Assembly (NCBI RefSeq): GCF_000621725.1
Contig: NZ_JHXM01000004.1
Location: 62,001-126,000, forward strand
DNA: 64,000 bases
Direction of reading: 5' to 3'
From: Xylanibacter brevis ATCC 19188
GTDB taxonomy: Bacteria; Bacteroidota; Bacteroidia; Bacteroidales; Bacteroidaceae
Below the pieces are notes generated by a model. The model had not been told where the DNA came from, did not search any database, and saw only the letters and a program-made list of their open reading frames with translations. A program made the translations under genes and the position numbers. Below are positions 8,077 to 17,360 of this stretch, in pieces; the stretch's first letter is position 1, and each line of letters starts with the position of its first letter.

Positions 8077-8661
8077 ATGAACGAAAAGAACTTTTCTGAG
8101 AACATTATTATCGTAGATGCCGACTTCGTGGACAAAGTAGCTTTCGACCTGATAGTCAATTTTGAGCGCATGATTGGACGACGTATTCCACAGGCCGACA
8201 TGCCACGCTGGACGGAATGTATAGCCCTGGACGGCGGGCTGCGCGAAGGCGAGAACGAGGTGCAGGTGGTGCTGATTCACGAGCCCGAGGCGAAAGGTAT
8301 GAGCAACTTTGTGCCGGGCGACTTCGAGCAGCTGAACGGTCAGGCCTTCAAAAGCCACCTGGGAGAGTTTGTCTTTTCGGCTATCACCATAGAAGAGCTC
8401 ACCAACAAAGAGCAACTCTTTGCTGACACGATCCAGCTGTTTGCCAACCAGAAGGAGGTGAAGCGACTGATGATCATTCCGGGTGATAATATATATAATA
8501 AGGTGCGCGAAACGGCCAAGAAAATTGACGACGACAAGCGCACCACAGTGTTCTCGATGCAGCCGATGGCTGGTGGCAACTTCCGACAGGAGATACTGGG
8601 CTATTCGCTGATGGCCGCCATGGGAATAAGGGGCGACGAGATTAAGCCCGACAATCAATAA
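8077..8661 (+). CDS. DUF6621-like conserved Bacteroidales protein
   Basis: A 194-residue soluble protein that I recognise only as a conserved Bacteroidales family (probably DUF6621). It begins NIIIVDADFVDKVAFDLIVNFERMIGR and ends with GNFRQEILGYSLMAAMGIRGDE near 169-189. No catalytic motif is evident. The first ATG is nearly at the predicted transcription start, and the next Met is at residue 32, inside the conserved part, so translation probably starts on a leaderless message. The carboxynorspermidine dehydrogenase gene follows 31 nt later on the same strand, so the pair probably forms an operon. Function unknown. Confidence 0.8.
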   Translation: MNEKNFSENIIIVDADFVDKVAFDLIVNFERMIGRRIPQADMPRWTECIALDGGLREGENEVQVVLIHEPEAKGMSNFVPGDFEQLNGQAFKSHLGEFVFSAITIEELTNKEQLFADTIQLFANQKEVKRLMIIPGDNIYNKVRETAKKIDDDKRTTVFSMQPMAGGNFRQEILGYSLMAAMGIRGDEIKPDNQ

Positions 8662-8692
8662 CAACAGAAGAAAACAAAAAAAACATATCAAG

Positions 8693-9931
8693 ATGAGTAG
8701 AGTTTTAATGATTGGCGCCGGTGGCGTCGCAACAGTGGCAGCATTCAAGATTGCACAGAATGCTGACGTATTCACAGAGTTCATGATTGCCAGCCGCCGC
8801 AAGGCTAAGTGCGACAAGATCGTTGAAGACATCCACAAGGCTGGCTACAAGTTGGACATCAAGACCGCTCAGGTGGATGCTGACGACGTAGAGCAGTTGA
8901 AGGCGCTTTTCAACGACTTCAAGCCCGAGCTCGTGATCAACCTGGCCCTACCCTATCAGGACCTGACAATCATGGATGCCTGTCTGGCATGTGGTTGCAA
9001 CTATCTGGACACGGCCAACTATGAGCCTAAGGACGAGGCACACTTCGAGTACTCTTGGCAGTGGGCCTATCGCGACCGCTTCGAGAAGGCTGGACTGACA
9101 GCCATCCTCGGTTGTGGTTTCGACCCAGGTGTCACCTCTATCTATACGGCCTACGCTGCCAAGCATCACTTCAAGGAGATTCAGTATCTGGACATCGTTG
9201 ACTGTAACGCTGGCGACCACCATAAGGCTTTCGCCACCAACTTCAACCCTGAGATCAACATCCGCGAGATCACTCAGAAGGGTCTTTACTGGGAGAATGG
9301 TCAGTGGGTAGAGACGGAGCCTCTGGAGATTCACAAAGACCTGACCTACCCCGAGATTGGTCCACGCGACAGCTACCTGCTGCACCACGAGGAGATTGAG
9401 TCGCTGGTGATCAACTACCCCACCATCAAGCGTGCTCGCTTCTGGATGACCTTTGGCCAGCAGTATCTGAAGCACCTGGAGGTGATTCAGAATATTGGCA
9501 TGAGCCGCATCGACGAAGTGGAATACGAAGCTCCTCTGGCCGACGGCACAGGCACGGCCAAGGTGAAGATTGTGCCTCTGCAGTTCTTGAAGGCTGTACT
9601 GCCCAACCCACAGGACCTGGGCGAGAACTACGAAGGTCAGACCTCAATCGGTTGCCGCATTCGCGGTATTGGCAACGACGGCAAGGAGCATACCTACTAT
9701 GTATATAACAACTGCTCGCACCGCGCTGCCTACGAAGAGACGGGCATGCAGGGCGTCAGCTACACCACGGGTGTACCTGCCATGATCGGTGCCATGATGT
9801 TCTGCAAGGGGCTGTGGAACAAGCCCGGCGTTCACAACGTAGAGGAGTTTGACCCAGATTCATTCATGGAGCAGCTCAACAAGCAGGGTCTGCCTTGGCA
9901 CGAGATCCACGACGGCGACCTGGAGCTGTAA
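8693..9931 (+). CDS. carboxynorspermidine (carboxyspermidine) dehydrogenase
   Basis: This 412-residue saccharopine-dehydrogenase-type enzyme opens with a Rossmann nucleotide loop, MIGAGGVATVAAFKIAQ (5-21). ILGCGFDPGVTSIY near 139-152 and the C-terminal SYTTGVPAMIGAMM near 360-373 are family marks. It condenses aspartate semialdehyde with a diamine using NADPH to make carboxy(nor)spermidine, the alternative route to spermidine used by many Bacteroidota and gut bacteria. The partner decarboxylase (nspC) is not in this window. It follows the DUF6621-like gene in a likely operon. Confidence 0.92.
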   Translation: MSRVLMIGAGGVATVAAFKIAQNADVFTEFMIASRRKAKCDKIVEDIHKAGYKLDIKTAQVDADDVEQLKALFNDFKPELVINLALPYQDLTIMDACLACGCNYLDTANYEPKDEAHFEYSWQWAYRDRFEKAGLTAILGCGFDPGVTSIYTAYAAKHHFKEIQYLDIVDCNAGDHHKAFATNFNPEINIREITQKGLYWENGQWVETEPLEIHKDLTYPEIGPRDSYLLHHEEIESLVINYPTIKRARFWMTFGQQYLKHLEVIQNIGMSRIDEVEYEAPLADGTGTAKVKIVPLQFLKAVLPNPQDLGENYEGQTSIGCRIRGIGNDGKEHTYYVYNNCSHRAAYEETGMQGVSYTTGVPAMIGAMMFCKGLWNKPGVHNVEEFDPDSFMEQLNKQGLPWHEIHDGDLEL

Positions 9932-9937
9932 ACCTCT

Positions 9938-10066
9938 CCCAACCTCCCCCAAGGGGAGGAGGGCCTACGGATAGATCATAAAAATATAGTAATAACCAAT
10001 AGAAAGCTTGGCAAATCCCCCTGAAACCGCCAGGCACTCCCCTCCTTGGGAGGGGTCGGGGGAGGT
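9938..10066. repeat. GC-rich intergenic repeats just upstream of recA
   Basis: Two palindromic copies (CCTCCCCCAAGGGGAGGAGG near 9950 and CTCCCCTCCTTGGGAGGGG near 10038) belong to the same family as 6838-6965. The downstream copy ends in GGGGGAGG six bases before the recA ATG and therefore supplies its ribosome-binding site. Confidence 0.65.
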
Positions 10067-10071
10067 TCTAA

Positions 10072-11103
10072 ATGGCTAAAAAAGAATTAGACGCAGAAAC
10101 GCTGAGCACCCAGCAGGATAAGCTGAAGGCCCTGCAGGCCGCCATGTCGAAGATTGAAAAGGACTTTGGCAAAGGCTCTATCATGCGCATGGGTGAAGAA
10201 AAGATAGATAATGTAGAGGTGATTCCCACCGGTTCGATCGGACTGAACGCTGCACTGGGCGTAGGAGGATATCCTAAAGGACGTATCATTGAGATCTACG
10301 GTCCGGAATCTTCTGGTAAGACGACACTGGCCATCCATGCCATTGCCGAAGCTCAGAAAGCTGGTGGCATCGCTGCCTTTATCGATGCTGAGCATGCCTT
10401 CGATCGTTTCTACGCTCAGAAGCTGGGTGTGGACATTGACAACCTGTATATCTCGCAGCCCGACAATGGTGAGCAGGCACTTGAGATTGCCGATCAGCTG
10501 ATTCGTTCGTCGGCTATCGACATCATCGTCATCGACTCTGTGGCTGCCTTGACACCTAAGAAGGAGATTGAGGGCGACATGGGCGACTCGGCCGTAGGTC
10601 TGCACGCTCGACTGATGAGCCAGGCGCTGCGCAAGGTGACCTCTACCATCGCTAAGACCAACACCACCTGTATCTTTATCAACCAGTTGCGCGAGAAGAT
10701 TGGTGTGATGTTTGGCAACCCCGAGACCACGACTGGTGGTAACGCCCTGAAGTTCTACGCATCGGTACGTCTGGACATCCGCAAGGTGACAGGCATCAAG
10801 GATGGCGATCAGGTCATCGGTAATCAGGTGCGCGTGAAGGTGGTGAAGAACAAGGTGGCTCCCCCATTCCGCAAGGCTGAGTTCGAGATTACCTTCGGCG
10901 AGGGCATCTCTAAGATTGGCGAGATTGTGGACCTGGGCGTTGACTACGGAATCATCAAGAAGAGCGGTTCGTGGTTCAGCTATGAAGACTCTAAGTTGGC
11001 ACAGGGTCGCGACGCTACCAAGCAGTTGCTGAAAGACAACCCTGAGTTGTGCGACGAGCTGGAGGCCAAGATCATGGAGGCTATCAAAGACCAGAACAAC
11101 TAG
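10072..11103 (+). CDS. recA: recombinase RecA
   Basis: This 343-residue protein is the RecA recombinase. It coats single-stranded DNA, drives strand exchange with ATP and triggers SOS-type autocleavage of repressors. The Walker A loop GPESSGKT is at 77-84, the Walker B strand [10 protein letters not shown] near 152-161, and the L2 loop [18 protein letters not shown] near 206-223. Start: ATG at 10072, six bases after GGAGG. The gap to the preceding dehydrogenase holds repeats, and no TAnnTTTG promoter is obvious. A clean terminator follows. Confidence 0.98.
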   Translation: MAKKELDAETLSTQQDKLKALQAAMSKIEKDFGKGSIMRMGEEKIDNVEVIPTGSIGLNAALGVGGYPKGRIIEIYGPESSGKTTLAIHAIAEAQKAGGIAAFIDAEHAFDRFYAQKLGVDIDNLYISQPDNGEQALEIADQLIRSSAIDIIVIDSVAALTPKKEIEGDMGDSAVGLHARLMSQALRKVTSTIAKTNTTCIFINQLREKIGVMFGNPETTTGGNALKFYASVRLDIRKVTGIKDGDQVIGNQVRVKVVKNKVAPPFRKAEFEITFGEGISKIGEIVDLGVDYGIIKKSGSWFSYEDSKLAQGRDATKQLLKDNPELCDELEAKIMEAIKDQNN

Positions 11104-11130
11104 TCGAGAGCATTCATCAATAGACAATAA

Positions 11131-11165
11131 AAAACAGATGGCAAAACGATTTGCCATCTGTTTTT
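11131..11165 (+). terminator. recA terminator (possibly bidirectional)
   Basis: AACAGATGGCAAA pairs with TTTGCCATCTGTT around a 4-nt loop and is followed by a T run, with A residues on the other side. It separates recA from the convergent gene at 11187. Confidence 0.9.
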
Positions 11166-11186
11166 TTATGCCGAATACGGAAATGA

Positions 11187-12515
11187 TCACTTAACGACGC
11201 GAAGCACGGTCTTGGTGGCTGAATCGAAGAACACCTCGCTACGTGACTGACTTGCGGTAGAATTATACGTATAGGTGAAGACACCATTTTTATCAGTACC
11301 CTTCACATCGGGCTCGCCTAAAGCCAACTTAACTTCTTGCTCCGTGAAGCCCTTACGCACGATGCCCTTCTGGATGTCCATATAGTTCTTTTTGCGAATG
11401 CCAGGATACTTTGACGGATCACCTTCGGCAAAGAGATTCGAATAGACATCTTCGCGGGGAGCATCCATATCTTCATCCCATGTGACGTTGTTTTCACTAT
11501 CCATAGTCACCAACTTATAGTATTTACTGCCAGAGCCGGTGCCAGTCAGTGTCAATCTGACATACTTTGAGTTTGGCATCTTCTGAACATCCGCAATGGT
11601 GAATACAGAAAGACGAGCCATCCTGACACGCAGTTTGTGGCTGTCTGTCATATCTGTACGCTGAAGCGTATAGACGACCTTACCACGATATTCGCCATAC
11701 TCCTTGTCGTCTGTCATATTGTCGTTCACGAGTTCGAAACTGCCCTTGAACGTATGGGGAATCTCCTGAATAGCTGTGAACTCATCATCGCGCATACCGC
11801 TATTGATACGACTGATGGCTACGTTCTGGAAGAATTCTCTGCCACGTCTATCTGCCACAATAATCTTGACCGGATAGCTGCGACTTCCCACGCCAATAGC
11901 CTTTACCGTCACCTCAGTACCAACGGGCACGTCTGTAACTGCCTCTACGTCATTGCCTTCTAACTCTGAATCTACGTAATAGGTATTAGCCTTCGTGCGG
12001 AATTTCTTGTCCTTGAAGAGCTCAATGGCTTTATCTACATCGCCTAAATAGGCCAAGGTGGGCACACCCTGTCGGCTATAGCAGTAGTCGTCGAACGAAT
12101 AGGAAGGTATCTCATAGTAATATACCTTCCCGTCATCTTCACACAAGAAATTGATATGCTCATGAAGACCGCTGAGCTTATCATGGCCTTTGTAAACCAT
12201 GATTTTATGTTTCAGCAAGTTACTGCTCACCATATTACCTGTCAGCGAGTCGGTGAAGGTCTTGATAATTAGATCCTTCTTCTCAGGAACCACCATGAAG
12301 CGCATACCTTCCTGCCAACTGCACAGATCACTGAAGACGAAGTTACGACTAATGATATCTAGTTTCTCAGCCTCGTCCTCATCTTCACTAAGGGCTTCCA
12401 TCTGTTGATTTGTCGTCTTATTGGTGCCCTTGGTCTTTACGATGTACTTATTTTGTGCTGCGACATTGAGCCCCAAAAAGGCTGTCATCAGCACTAGAAA
12501 GAATGATTTCTTCAT
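11187..12515 (-). CDS. exported protein with C-terminal BamE/SmpA-like segment, function unknown
   Basis: A 442-residue protein with a clear signal peptide (MKKSFFLVLMTAFLGLNVAAQ, cleaved after about residue 20), no lipobox Cys and no later membrane helix, so probably periplasmic. The middle, roughly residues 185-330, is beta-rich and resembles no family I can name. The last 65 residues include IQKGIVRKGFTEQEVKLALGEP and aromatic strands, as in the BamE/SmpA (OmlA) fold, a small domain often used for protein contact in envelope assembly. It converges on recA and has a TAATTTTG box upstream. No operon partner is seen. Confidence 0.75.
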   Translation of the reverse strand: MKKSFFLVLMTAFLGLNVAAQNKYIVKTKGTNKTTNQQMEALSEDEDEAEKLDIISRNFVFSDLCSWQEGMRFMVVPEKKDLIIKTFTDSLTGNMVSSNLLKHKIMVYKGHDKLSGLHEHINFLCEDDGKVYYYEIPSYSFDDYCYSRQGVPTLAYLGDVDKAIELFKDKKFRTKANTYYVDSELEGNDVEAVTDVPVGTEVTVKAIGVGSRSYPVKIIVADRRGREFFQNVAISRINSGMRDDEFTAIQEIPHTFKGSFELVNDNMTDDKEYGEYRGKVVYTLQRTDMTDSHKLRVRMARLSVFTIADVQKMPNSKYVRLTLTGTGSGSKYYKLVTMDSENNVTWDEDMDAPREDVYSNLFAEGDPSKYPGIRKKNYMDIQKGIVRKGFTEQEVKLALGEPDVKGTDKNGVFTYTYNSTASQSRSEVFFDSATKTVLRVVK

Positions 12516-12541
12516 TGTTTCTTACTTTATTGTTACGCATG

Positions 12542-12549
12542 CAAAATTA
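12542..12549 (-). promoter_or_regulatory. -7 box for the exported BamE-like protein gene
   Basis: TAATTTTG on the minus strand fits TAnnTTTG and lies 26 nt upstream of the ATG at 12515. Confidence 0.5.
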
Positions 12550-12685
12550 AACAAAACTTTTCATACTTATGCCAAAATGGCGCAATAATTATAGCTTTCT
12601 TGATAAAATTTATGTTTTTGGCATAACCTTTGCTAAATCCTTAGTGACATTTCATCGAATAATAATAAATAAAAAAGAATATATT

Positions 12686-14584
12686 ATGGGAAAGATTATT
12701 GGAATTGACTTAGGTACAACAAACTCTTGTGTATCTGTATTCGAAGGCAACGAGCCCGTTGTTATCGCAAATAGCGAGGGCAAGCGCACAACGCCTTCTG
12801 TAGTAGGTTTCGTTGAGGGTGGCGAGCGTAAGATTGGCGACCCCGCCAAGCGTCAGGCTATCACCAACCCCAAGAACACCGTTTATTCTATCAAGCGCTT
12901 CATGGGTGAGACTTGGCAGCAGACCGAGAAGGAGATTTCTCGCGTACCATTTAACGTTGTTAACGAGGGTGGCTATCCTCGTGTTGACATCGACGGTCGC
13001 AAGTACACTCCTCAGGAAATCTCTGCTATGGTACTTCAGAAGATGAAGAAGACTGCAGAGGACTATCTGGGTCAGGAGGTAACAGAGGCTGTTATCACCG
13101 TGCCCGCTTATTTCTCTGACTCTCAGCGTCAGGCCACCAAGGAGGCTGGTCAGATTGCAGGTCTCAACGTACGTCGTATCGTGAACGAGCCTACAGCAGC
13201 TGCACTGGCTTATGGTATTGACAAGACCAACAAGGATATGAAGATTGCTGTATTCGACCTCGGTGGCGGTACATTCGATATCTCTATCCTCGACTTCGGT
13301 GGCGGTGTATTCGAAGTTCTTTCTACCAATGGTGACACACACCTGGGTGGTGACGACTTCGACCAGGTTATCATCGACTGGCTCGTTCAGGAGTTCAAGA
13401 ACGATGAGGGTGCCGATCTGAAGAGCGATCCTATGGCTATGCAGCGCCTGAAGGAGGCTGCTGAGAAGGCAAAGATCGAGCTGTCAAGCACCACATCAAC
13501 AGAGATTAACCTCCCCTATATCATGCCTGTTGGTGGTGTGCCCAAGCACTTGGTTAAGACCCTGACACGCGCTAAGTTCGAACAGCTGGCCCACAACCTG
13601 ATTCAGGCTTGCTTGGTACCTTGCCAGAATGCCGTTCGCGACGCAGGCATCTCTACCTCAGATATCGACGAGGTAATCCTCGTAGGTGGTTCAAGCCGTA
13701 TTCCTGCTGTGCAGACTCTCGTAAAGAACTACTTCGGCAAAGAGCCTTCAAAGGGTGTTAACCCCGATGAGGTTGTTGCCGTAGGTGCTGCTATCCAGGG
13801 TGCTATCCTCAACCAGGAGACTGGTCAGGACATCGTACTGCTCGACGTTACTCCTCTGACCCTCGGTATCGAGACTCTCGGTGGCGTAATGACAAAGCTG
13901 ATCGAGGCCAACACCACTATTCCTTGCAAGCAGAGCCAGGTATTCTCTACCGCTGCCGACAACCAGACAGAGGTAACCATCCACGTACTGCAGGGTGAGC
14001 GTCCTATGGCTGCTCAGAACAAGAGCTTGGGTCAGTTCAACCTCACCGGTATCGCTCCCGCCCGTCGCGGTGTTCCTCAGATTGAGGTTACATTCGATAT
14101 CGACGCCAACGGTATCGTGAAGGTTTCTGCCAAAGATAAGGCCACAGGCAAGGAGCAGGCCATCCGCATCGAGGCTTCATCTGGTCTGTCACAGGACGAG
14201 ATCAATCGCATGAAGGCTGAGGCTGAGGCTAACGCAGAAAACGATAAGAAGGAGCGTGAGCGCATCGACAAGATGAACCAGGCTGACTCAATGATTTTCC
14301 AGACCGAAACCTTCCTCAACGAGAATGGCGACAAGCTGGGTGCCGACAAGGCCAACGTAGAAGCTGCCGTTAATCAGCTGAAGGATGCTCACAAGGCTGG
14401 CGACATCGCTGCTATCGACGCTGCCATGAACAACCTGAATCAGGTAATGAACGCCGCCTCACAGAAGATGTATCAGCAGGCAGGCGCAGGTCAGCCCGGT
14501 GCCGATGCTGGTCAGCAGCAACAGCAGCAGACCAACAACACTCAGGACGACATCCAGGATGCCGACTTTGAGGAGGTGAAGTAA
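12686..14584 (+). CDS. dnaK: Hsp70 chaperone DnaK
   Basis: The first ATG that gives the invariant start [14 protein letters not shown] is at 12686, for a 632-residue Hsp70. An upstream in-frame ATG at 12569 would add 39 unrelated residues and is rejected. Seen are the ATPase signatures IDLGTTNSC (5-13), [13 protein letters not shown] near 193-205 and [12 protein letters not shown] near 334-345, then the linker-like [14 protein letters not shown] and the substrate domain. The tail is Gln-rich. DnaK folds nascent and stressed proteins with DnaJ and GrpE, which are not in this window. Its 3' end is the integration site of the mobile element, but the coding frame is intact. Confidence 0.98.
   Translation: MGKIIGIDLGTTNSCVSVFEGNEPVVIANSEGKRTTPSVVGFVEGGERKIGDPAKRQAITNPKNTVYSIKRFMGETWQQTEKEISRVPFNVVNEGGYPRVDIDGRKYTPQEISAMVLQKMKKTAEDYLGQEVTEAVITVPAYFSDSQRQATKEAGQIAGLNVRRIVNEPTAAALAYGIDKTNKDMKIAVFDLGGGTFDISILDFGGGVFEVLSTNGDTHLGGDDFDQVIIDWLVQEFKNDEGADLKSDPMAMQRLKEAAEKAKIELSSTTSTEINLPYIMPVGGVPKHLVKTLTRAKFEQLAHNLIQACLVPCQNAVRDAGISTSDIDEVILVGGSSRIPAVQTLVKNYFGKEPSKGVNPDEVVAVGAAIQGAILNQETGQDIVLLDVTPLTLGIETLGGVMTKLIEANTTIPCKQSQVFSTAADNQTEVTIHVLQGERPMAAQNKSLGQFNLTGIAPARRGVPQIEVTFDIDANGIVKVSAKDKATGKEQAIRIEASSGLSQDEINRMKAEAEANAENDKKERERIDKMNQADSMIFQTETFLNENGDKLGADKANVEAAVNQLKDAHKAGDIAAIDAAMNNLNQVMNAASQKMYQQAGAGQPGADAGQQQQQQTNNTQDDIQDADFEEVK
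14567..14584 (+). other. attL: left 18-bp core of the dnaK-integrated element
   Basis: TTTGAGGAGGTGAAGTAA covers the last five codons and stop of dnaK. An identical 18-bp copy lies at 42059-42076. The integrase gene is the second gene inside this end. Confidence 0.85.
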
Positions 14585-14649
14585 GTTTGATAAGCAAATA
14601 ACAAGCAATTATAGAAATCCCGTATAACTCAAGTAGTTATGCGGGATTT
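14580..14649 (+). repeat. 70-bp direct repeat of the dnaK downstream region (left copy)
   Basis: Matches 42147-42216 with three mismatches. The left copy lies just inside attL; the right copy lies about 70 bp outside attR. Confidence 0.85.
14619..14645 (+). terminator. dnaK terminator copy inside the element
   Basis: Stem CCCGTATAAC/GTTATGCGGG around TCAAGTA. The same terminator, with its 40-bp leader, occurs again at 42186-42212 beyond attR. Confidence 0.75.
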
Positions 14650-14698
14650 ACTTTTAGTTAAACTTTGTAATTTTCTGCCACTTTTCGGATTTTTACCG

Positions 14699-14706
14699 TA
14701 TATTTG
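14699..14706 (+). promoter_or_regulatory. -7 box for the excisionase-integrase pair
   Basis: TATATTTG fits TAnnTTTG, giving a leader of about 70 nt before the ATG at 14783. Confidence 0.5.
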
Positions 14707-14782
14707 CACCAAATCGTTAACGCGACACTTTGGTCGGTGATGTTCAACAAACAGTAGTAACACCTTATTATATATAACATTT

Positions 14783-15346
14783 ATGGCTCAGGCAAAATAC
14801 GAGATTCGAAGGAAATGTCCTATCTGTGGTGCAGTATTCCAGATACGCACCATCGATTCTGTGTATTGTTCCAAACACTGCTCAGATGTTGCCTACAAGA
14901 GGAAGAAGGACAGAGAGGCAAAAGAAGCAAAGTATGAACAGCTGGCTAAGGAGATTCCAGACATCAGAGAGTTCCTTTCTGTTCAGGAGGCCGTTGCCGT
15001 TTATTGCGTTGAACGAGACACCTTGTATCGCGAGATTCGTAAAGGCAAGATTCCAGCTGTCAATCTTGGCACAAAACAACTAAGATTGAACCGTGCCGAC
15101 CTTGAACAGCGTTACCCAAGAAGAAAAAAGGTAAGGAAAGCAGCTCAGAAGCCCATTCCTAAGACCTATAATATGGAACCTGAGAACTGCTATACCATCG
15201 GAGAAATCTCGAAGAAGTTCAGAATTCATGATTCATCCGTATGGGCGCATATACGCAAGTTCTCCATCCCTACCCGACAGATAGGAAACTATGTTTACGC
15301 TCCAAAATCAGAAATCGACAAACTCTATAAATCTATCAAGTTATGA
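14783..15346 (+). CDS. zinc-ribbon plus excisionase-type helix-turn-helix protein
   Basis: A 187-residue DNA-binding protein. Residues 12-34 hold a CPxC...CxxxC zinc ribbon. Two helix-turn-helix units of the excisionase (MerR-like) type follow, near 62-108 (FLSVQEAVAVYCVERDTLYR) and 136-183 (CYTIGEISKKF). Its stop overlaps the start of the integrase gene by 4 nt (ATGA), so the two are translationally coupled. That position suggests a recombination directionality factor or a regulator of the integrase; it could also be an integrase-accessory subunit. The exact role is inferred. Confidence 0.8.
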   Translation: MAQAKYEIRRKCPICGAVFQIRTIDSVYCSKHCSDVAYKRKKDREAKEAKYEQLAKEIPDIREFLSVQEAVAVYCVERDTLYREIRKGKIPAVNLGTKQLRLNRADLEQRYPRRKKVRKAAQKPIPKTYNMEPENCYTIGEISKKFRIHDSSVWAHIRKFSIPTRQIGNYVYAPKSEIDKLYKSIKL

Positions 15347-16632
15347 AGACTCCAATGAAGCGCACGGTATTCAAGGTAATACTCCGCAAATCCGAATACA
15401 AAGAGCAGTGGTCATTGCTCATTGAAAGTTTTCCTGTCTTTGAGCCTGGCAAGGATAAGCCTTTACGCAAACATGAACCACTTGGGCGGTTTATAACAAC
15501 TCCTATCTTTGATAAGAATAGTTCTGGTAGGACATTGGCCGATGGCAAAGCCTACTATCGTCCCAAGCGTGATGCCAATGGAATCATCCTGTGCCGTTCA
15601 CAAAAGGACCAGGAGGCTTGTATCTTTGCCGACAAAGTACGTGACCTCCGTCAGCACGAATATGACAATCAGTCTTTGTACACAGATAGTGAGGCTGAAC
15701 AAGCAGCTCAAAACGAAAGAGCAAAATGTGACTTCATCAAGTACTTTGAAGAGCTAAAGGACAAACGTCACAGGAACAGTTCCAAGTCAATTCAAGTGAA
15801 TTGGAAAAGAGAACTGGCATTGATGAAGCTATACACTGGAGGGAAACCTCTTCTTTTCGGTAGCATTGACGTGAACCTCATCGAGGACTACAAGGATTAC
15901 CTTATCAACGCGCCCCAAGGTGGCAGTAAGACAGGAACCATATCAGCCAATACCGCCTCGACCTATTTCTCGATATTCAAGGCTGGTCTCCACCAAGCCT
16001 TCATTGATGGCTACTTGACCATCGACCTTGCAGCCAAAGTTAAGAACATATACTACGAGGAAAGCCAGCGCGAGTATCTGACACTGGAAGAACTCAACCA
16101 ACTGGCAGCTACACCATGCGATAGTGAAATCCTCAAGAGAGCAGCCTTGTTTTCTGCCTTGACAGGATTACGCCATAGTGACATCAAGCAGCTGAAGTGG
16201 CGTGATGTGGTGAAAGATGAGGGGCACTATCGGCTTCTTTTCACCCAGCAAAAGACCAAAGGTGTAGAATACATGCCGATTTCTGACCAAGCCTATTTGC
16301 TATGTGGTGAACGAGGCGATGCTGACCGACTTGTATTTGAAGGTTTGCAGGATCCTTCATGGATTAACCGACCTGTCAAGAAATGGATTGAGGCATCTGG
16401 TATCACGAAACACATAACCTTCCACTGTTTCCGTCATACCTATGCCACATTGCAACTTACCAATGGCACAGACATCTATACCGTCAGCAAGATGCTTGGT
16501 CATAGAAAAGTGACCACAACACAGATATACGCTAAGATTGTCGATGAGAAGAAAGAGGCTGCTGCTGATGCAATTCGCATTTCCCTCTCAAACGACCAGA
16601 TCAAGTCTCCTGACGGTTCCAATAATCAGTAA
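15343..16632 (+). CDS. tyrosine site-specific integrase of the element
   Basis: This 429-residue tyrosine recombinase has an N-terminal arm-binding region, a SAM-like core-binding domain near 130-235 and a catalytic domain from about 245. The catalytic set is complete: R277 (TGLRHSD), K304, H361 and R364 (HCFRHTY), H387 (LGHRK) and nucleophile Y396. Its length and layout are those of Bacteroidota element integrases. It should recombine the 18-bp core at the dnaK 3' end with the same core on the circular element. Expression is coupled to the gene before it. Confidence 0.95.
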   Translation: MKTPMKRTVFKVILRKSEYKEQWSLLIESFPVFEPGKDKPLRKHEPLGRFITTPIFDKNSSGRTLADGKAYYRPKRDANGIILCRSQKDQEACIFADKVRDLRQHEYDNQSLYTDSEAEQAAQNERAKCDFIKYFEELKDKRHRNSSKSIQVNWKRELALMKLYTGGKPLLFGSIDVNLIEDYKDYLINAPQGGSKTGTISANTASTYFSIFKAGLHQAFIDGYLTIDLAAKVKNIYYEESQREYLTLEELNQLAATPCDSEILKRAALFSALTGLRHSDIKQLKWRDVVKDEGHYRLLFTQQKTKGVEYMPISDQAYLLCGERGDADRLVFEGLQDPSWINRPVKKWIEASGITKHITFHCFRHTYATLQLTNGTDIYTVSKMLGHRKVTTTQIYAKIVDEKKEAAADAIRISLSNDQIKSPDGSNNQ

Positions 16633-16686
16633 ACTCATAACGCTACAGCAAGTCGATTTTCATAGCAACTTTCACGTCATTTTTCA

Positions 16687-16720
16687 AGAAGCCATTCACA
16701 TTCACGTGTGAGTGGCTTCT
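16687..16720 (+). terminator. terminator of the integrase operon
   Basis: AGAAGCCATTCACA and TGTGAGTGGCTTCT pair across a 6-nt loop with one mismatch and are followed by TTCGTTTTT. Confidence 0.85.
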
Positions 16721-16747
16721 TTCGTTTTTGCCCCTTTTTCTATCCAA

Positions 16748-16911
16748 AAAAATGATGATTTGATGGTGATTCAAATCACCACGAAATCACCATAAAAATA
16801 TTTTTCATTTATTTGACTACTTATTACATCTGACTATCAGCGAGTTATACAGATTAGGCGGATATAAAAATGATGGACTGATGGTGGACAGAATCATGCC
16901 GAAATCACCAT
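16748..16911. repeat. two 46-bp imperfect direct repeats
   Basis: Copies at 16748-16793 and 16866-16911 share AAAAATGATG, TGATGGTG and CGAAATCACCAT in the same order and spacing. The first copy also contains the palindrome GGTGATTCAAATCACC. They lie before the 17000-18993 operon. Confidence 0.75.
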
Positions 16912-16923
16912 TGCATTTAACGA

Positions 16924-16931
16924 TACTTTTG
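16924..16931 (+). promoter_or_regulatory. -7 box for the helix-turn-helix/ATPase operon
   Basis: TACTTTTG fits TAnnTTTG and lies 68 nt upstream of the ATG at 17000, right after the second 46-bp repeat. Confidence 0.5.
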
Positions 16932-16999
16932 CAGTCGCTTTCTTACCAAAGAGAGTGACTGTAGCATATCGCTGCAGCCAACTTTAACACAATTCTATA

Positions 17000-17359
17000 A
17001 TGAATAATGATGTTCTTTCATTCGATGCAATGCCACAAATGGTGGCTACCATCCTCAAGAAGTTGGAGACGCTTGAACATAAGTTCGACGCTCTGCAGTC
17101 AAACAACAATGTAGAGGCTGATGCCTGGTTCTCTCTGCAAGACCTATGCAATTACCTCCCTAACCATCCTGCCGAACAGACTGTTTACGGTTGGACAAGT
17201 AATCGCACCATTCCTTATCATAAGAATGGTAAGAGTATCATTTTCCGTAAATCGGAAATTGACAACTGGTTAATGCAGACCTCTCGTAAGTCTGTCAATG
17301 ACATCTACGATGAAGCGCGTGCATACGTAGCAAACAGCTCTATGAGACGAGGAATGTAA
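17000..17359 (+). CDS. excisionase-type helix-turn-helix protein
   Basis: A 119-residue protein with a short coiled-coil start (MVATILKKLETLEHKFDAL, 13-31) and an excisionase/MerR-like helix-turn-helix at about 43-92. The WFSLQDLCNYL, TIPYHKNGKSIIFRKSEIDNWL pattern is the usual one for the DNA-binding proteins encoded next to replication genes of Bacteroides mobilizable elements. It is first in an operon, 1 nt ahead of the next gene. It may act as excisionase, as regulator of the operon, or at the repeats just upstream; these cannot be told apart here. Confidence 0.8.
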   Translation: MNNDVLSFDAMPQMVATILKKLETLEHKFDALQSNNNVEADAWFSLQDLCNYLPNHPAEQTVYGWTSNRTIPYHKNGKSIIFRKSEIDNWLMQTSRKSVNDIYDEARAYVANSSMRRGM

Positions 17360-17360
17360 T

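Larger units (their letters stand above)
16633..16999. other. regulatory gap with terminator and two 46-bp repeats
   Basis: No gene. It holds the integrase-operon terminator, two imperfect 46-bp direct repeats and a TACTTTTG promoter box for the next operon. The repeats, placed before replication-type genes, could be an operator or origin iterons. Confidence 0.7.

Noticed and set aside
8008..8838. Antisense frame across the DUF6621-like gene
   Set aside because: It overlaps a conserved gene with a consensus promoter and shows no recognisable protein features.
10087..11190. Long open frame antisense to recA
   Set aside because: It mirrors recA in the opposite strand, has no family match and starts inside the recA terminator; codon bias of recA explains it.
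12569..12685. Upstream extension of DnaK
   Set aside because: The extra 39 residues are unlike any Hsp70 N-terminus; the ATG at 12686 gives the invariant start.
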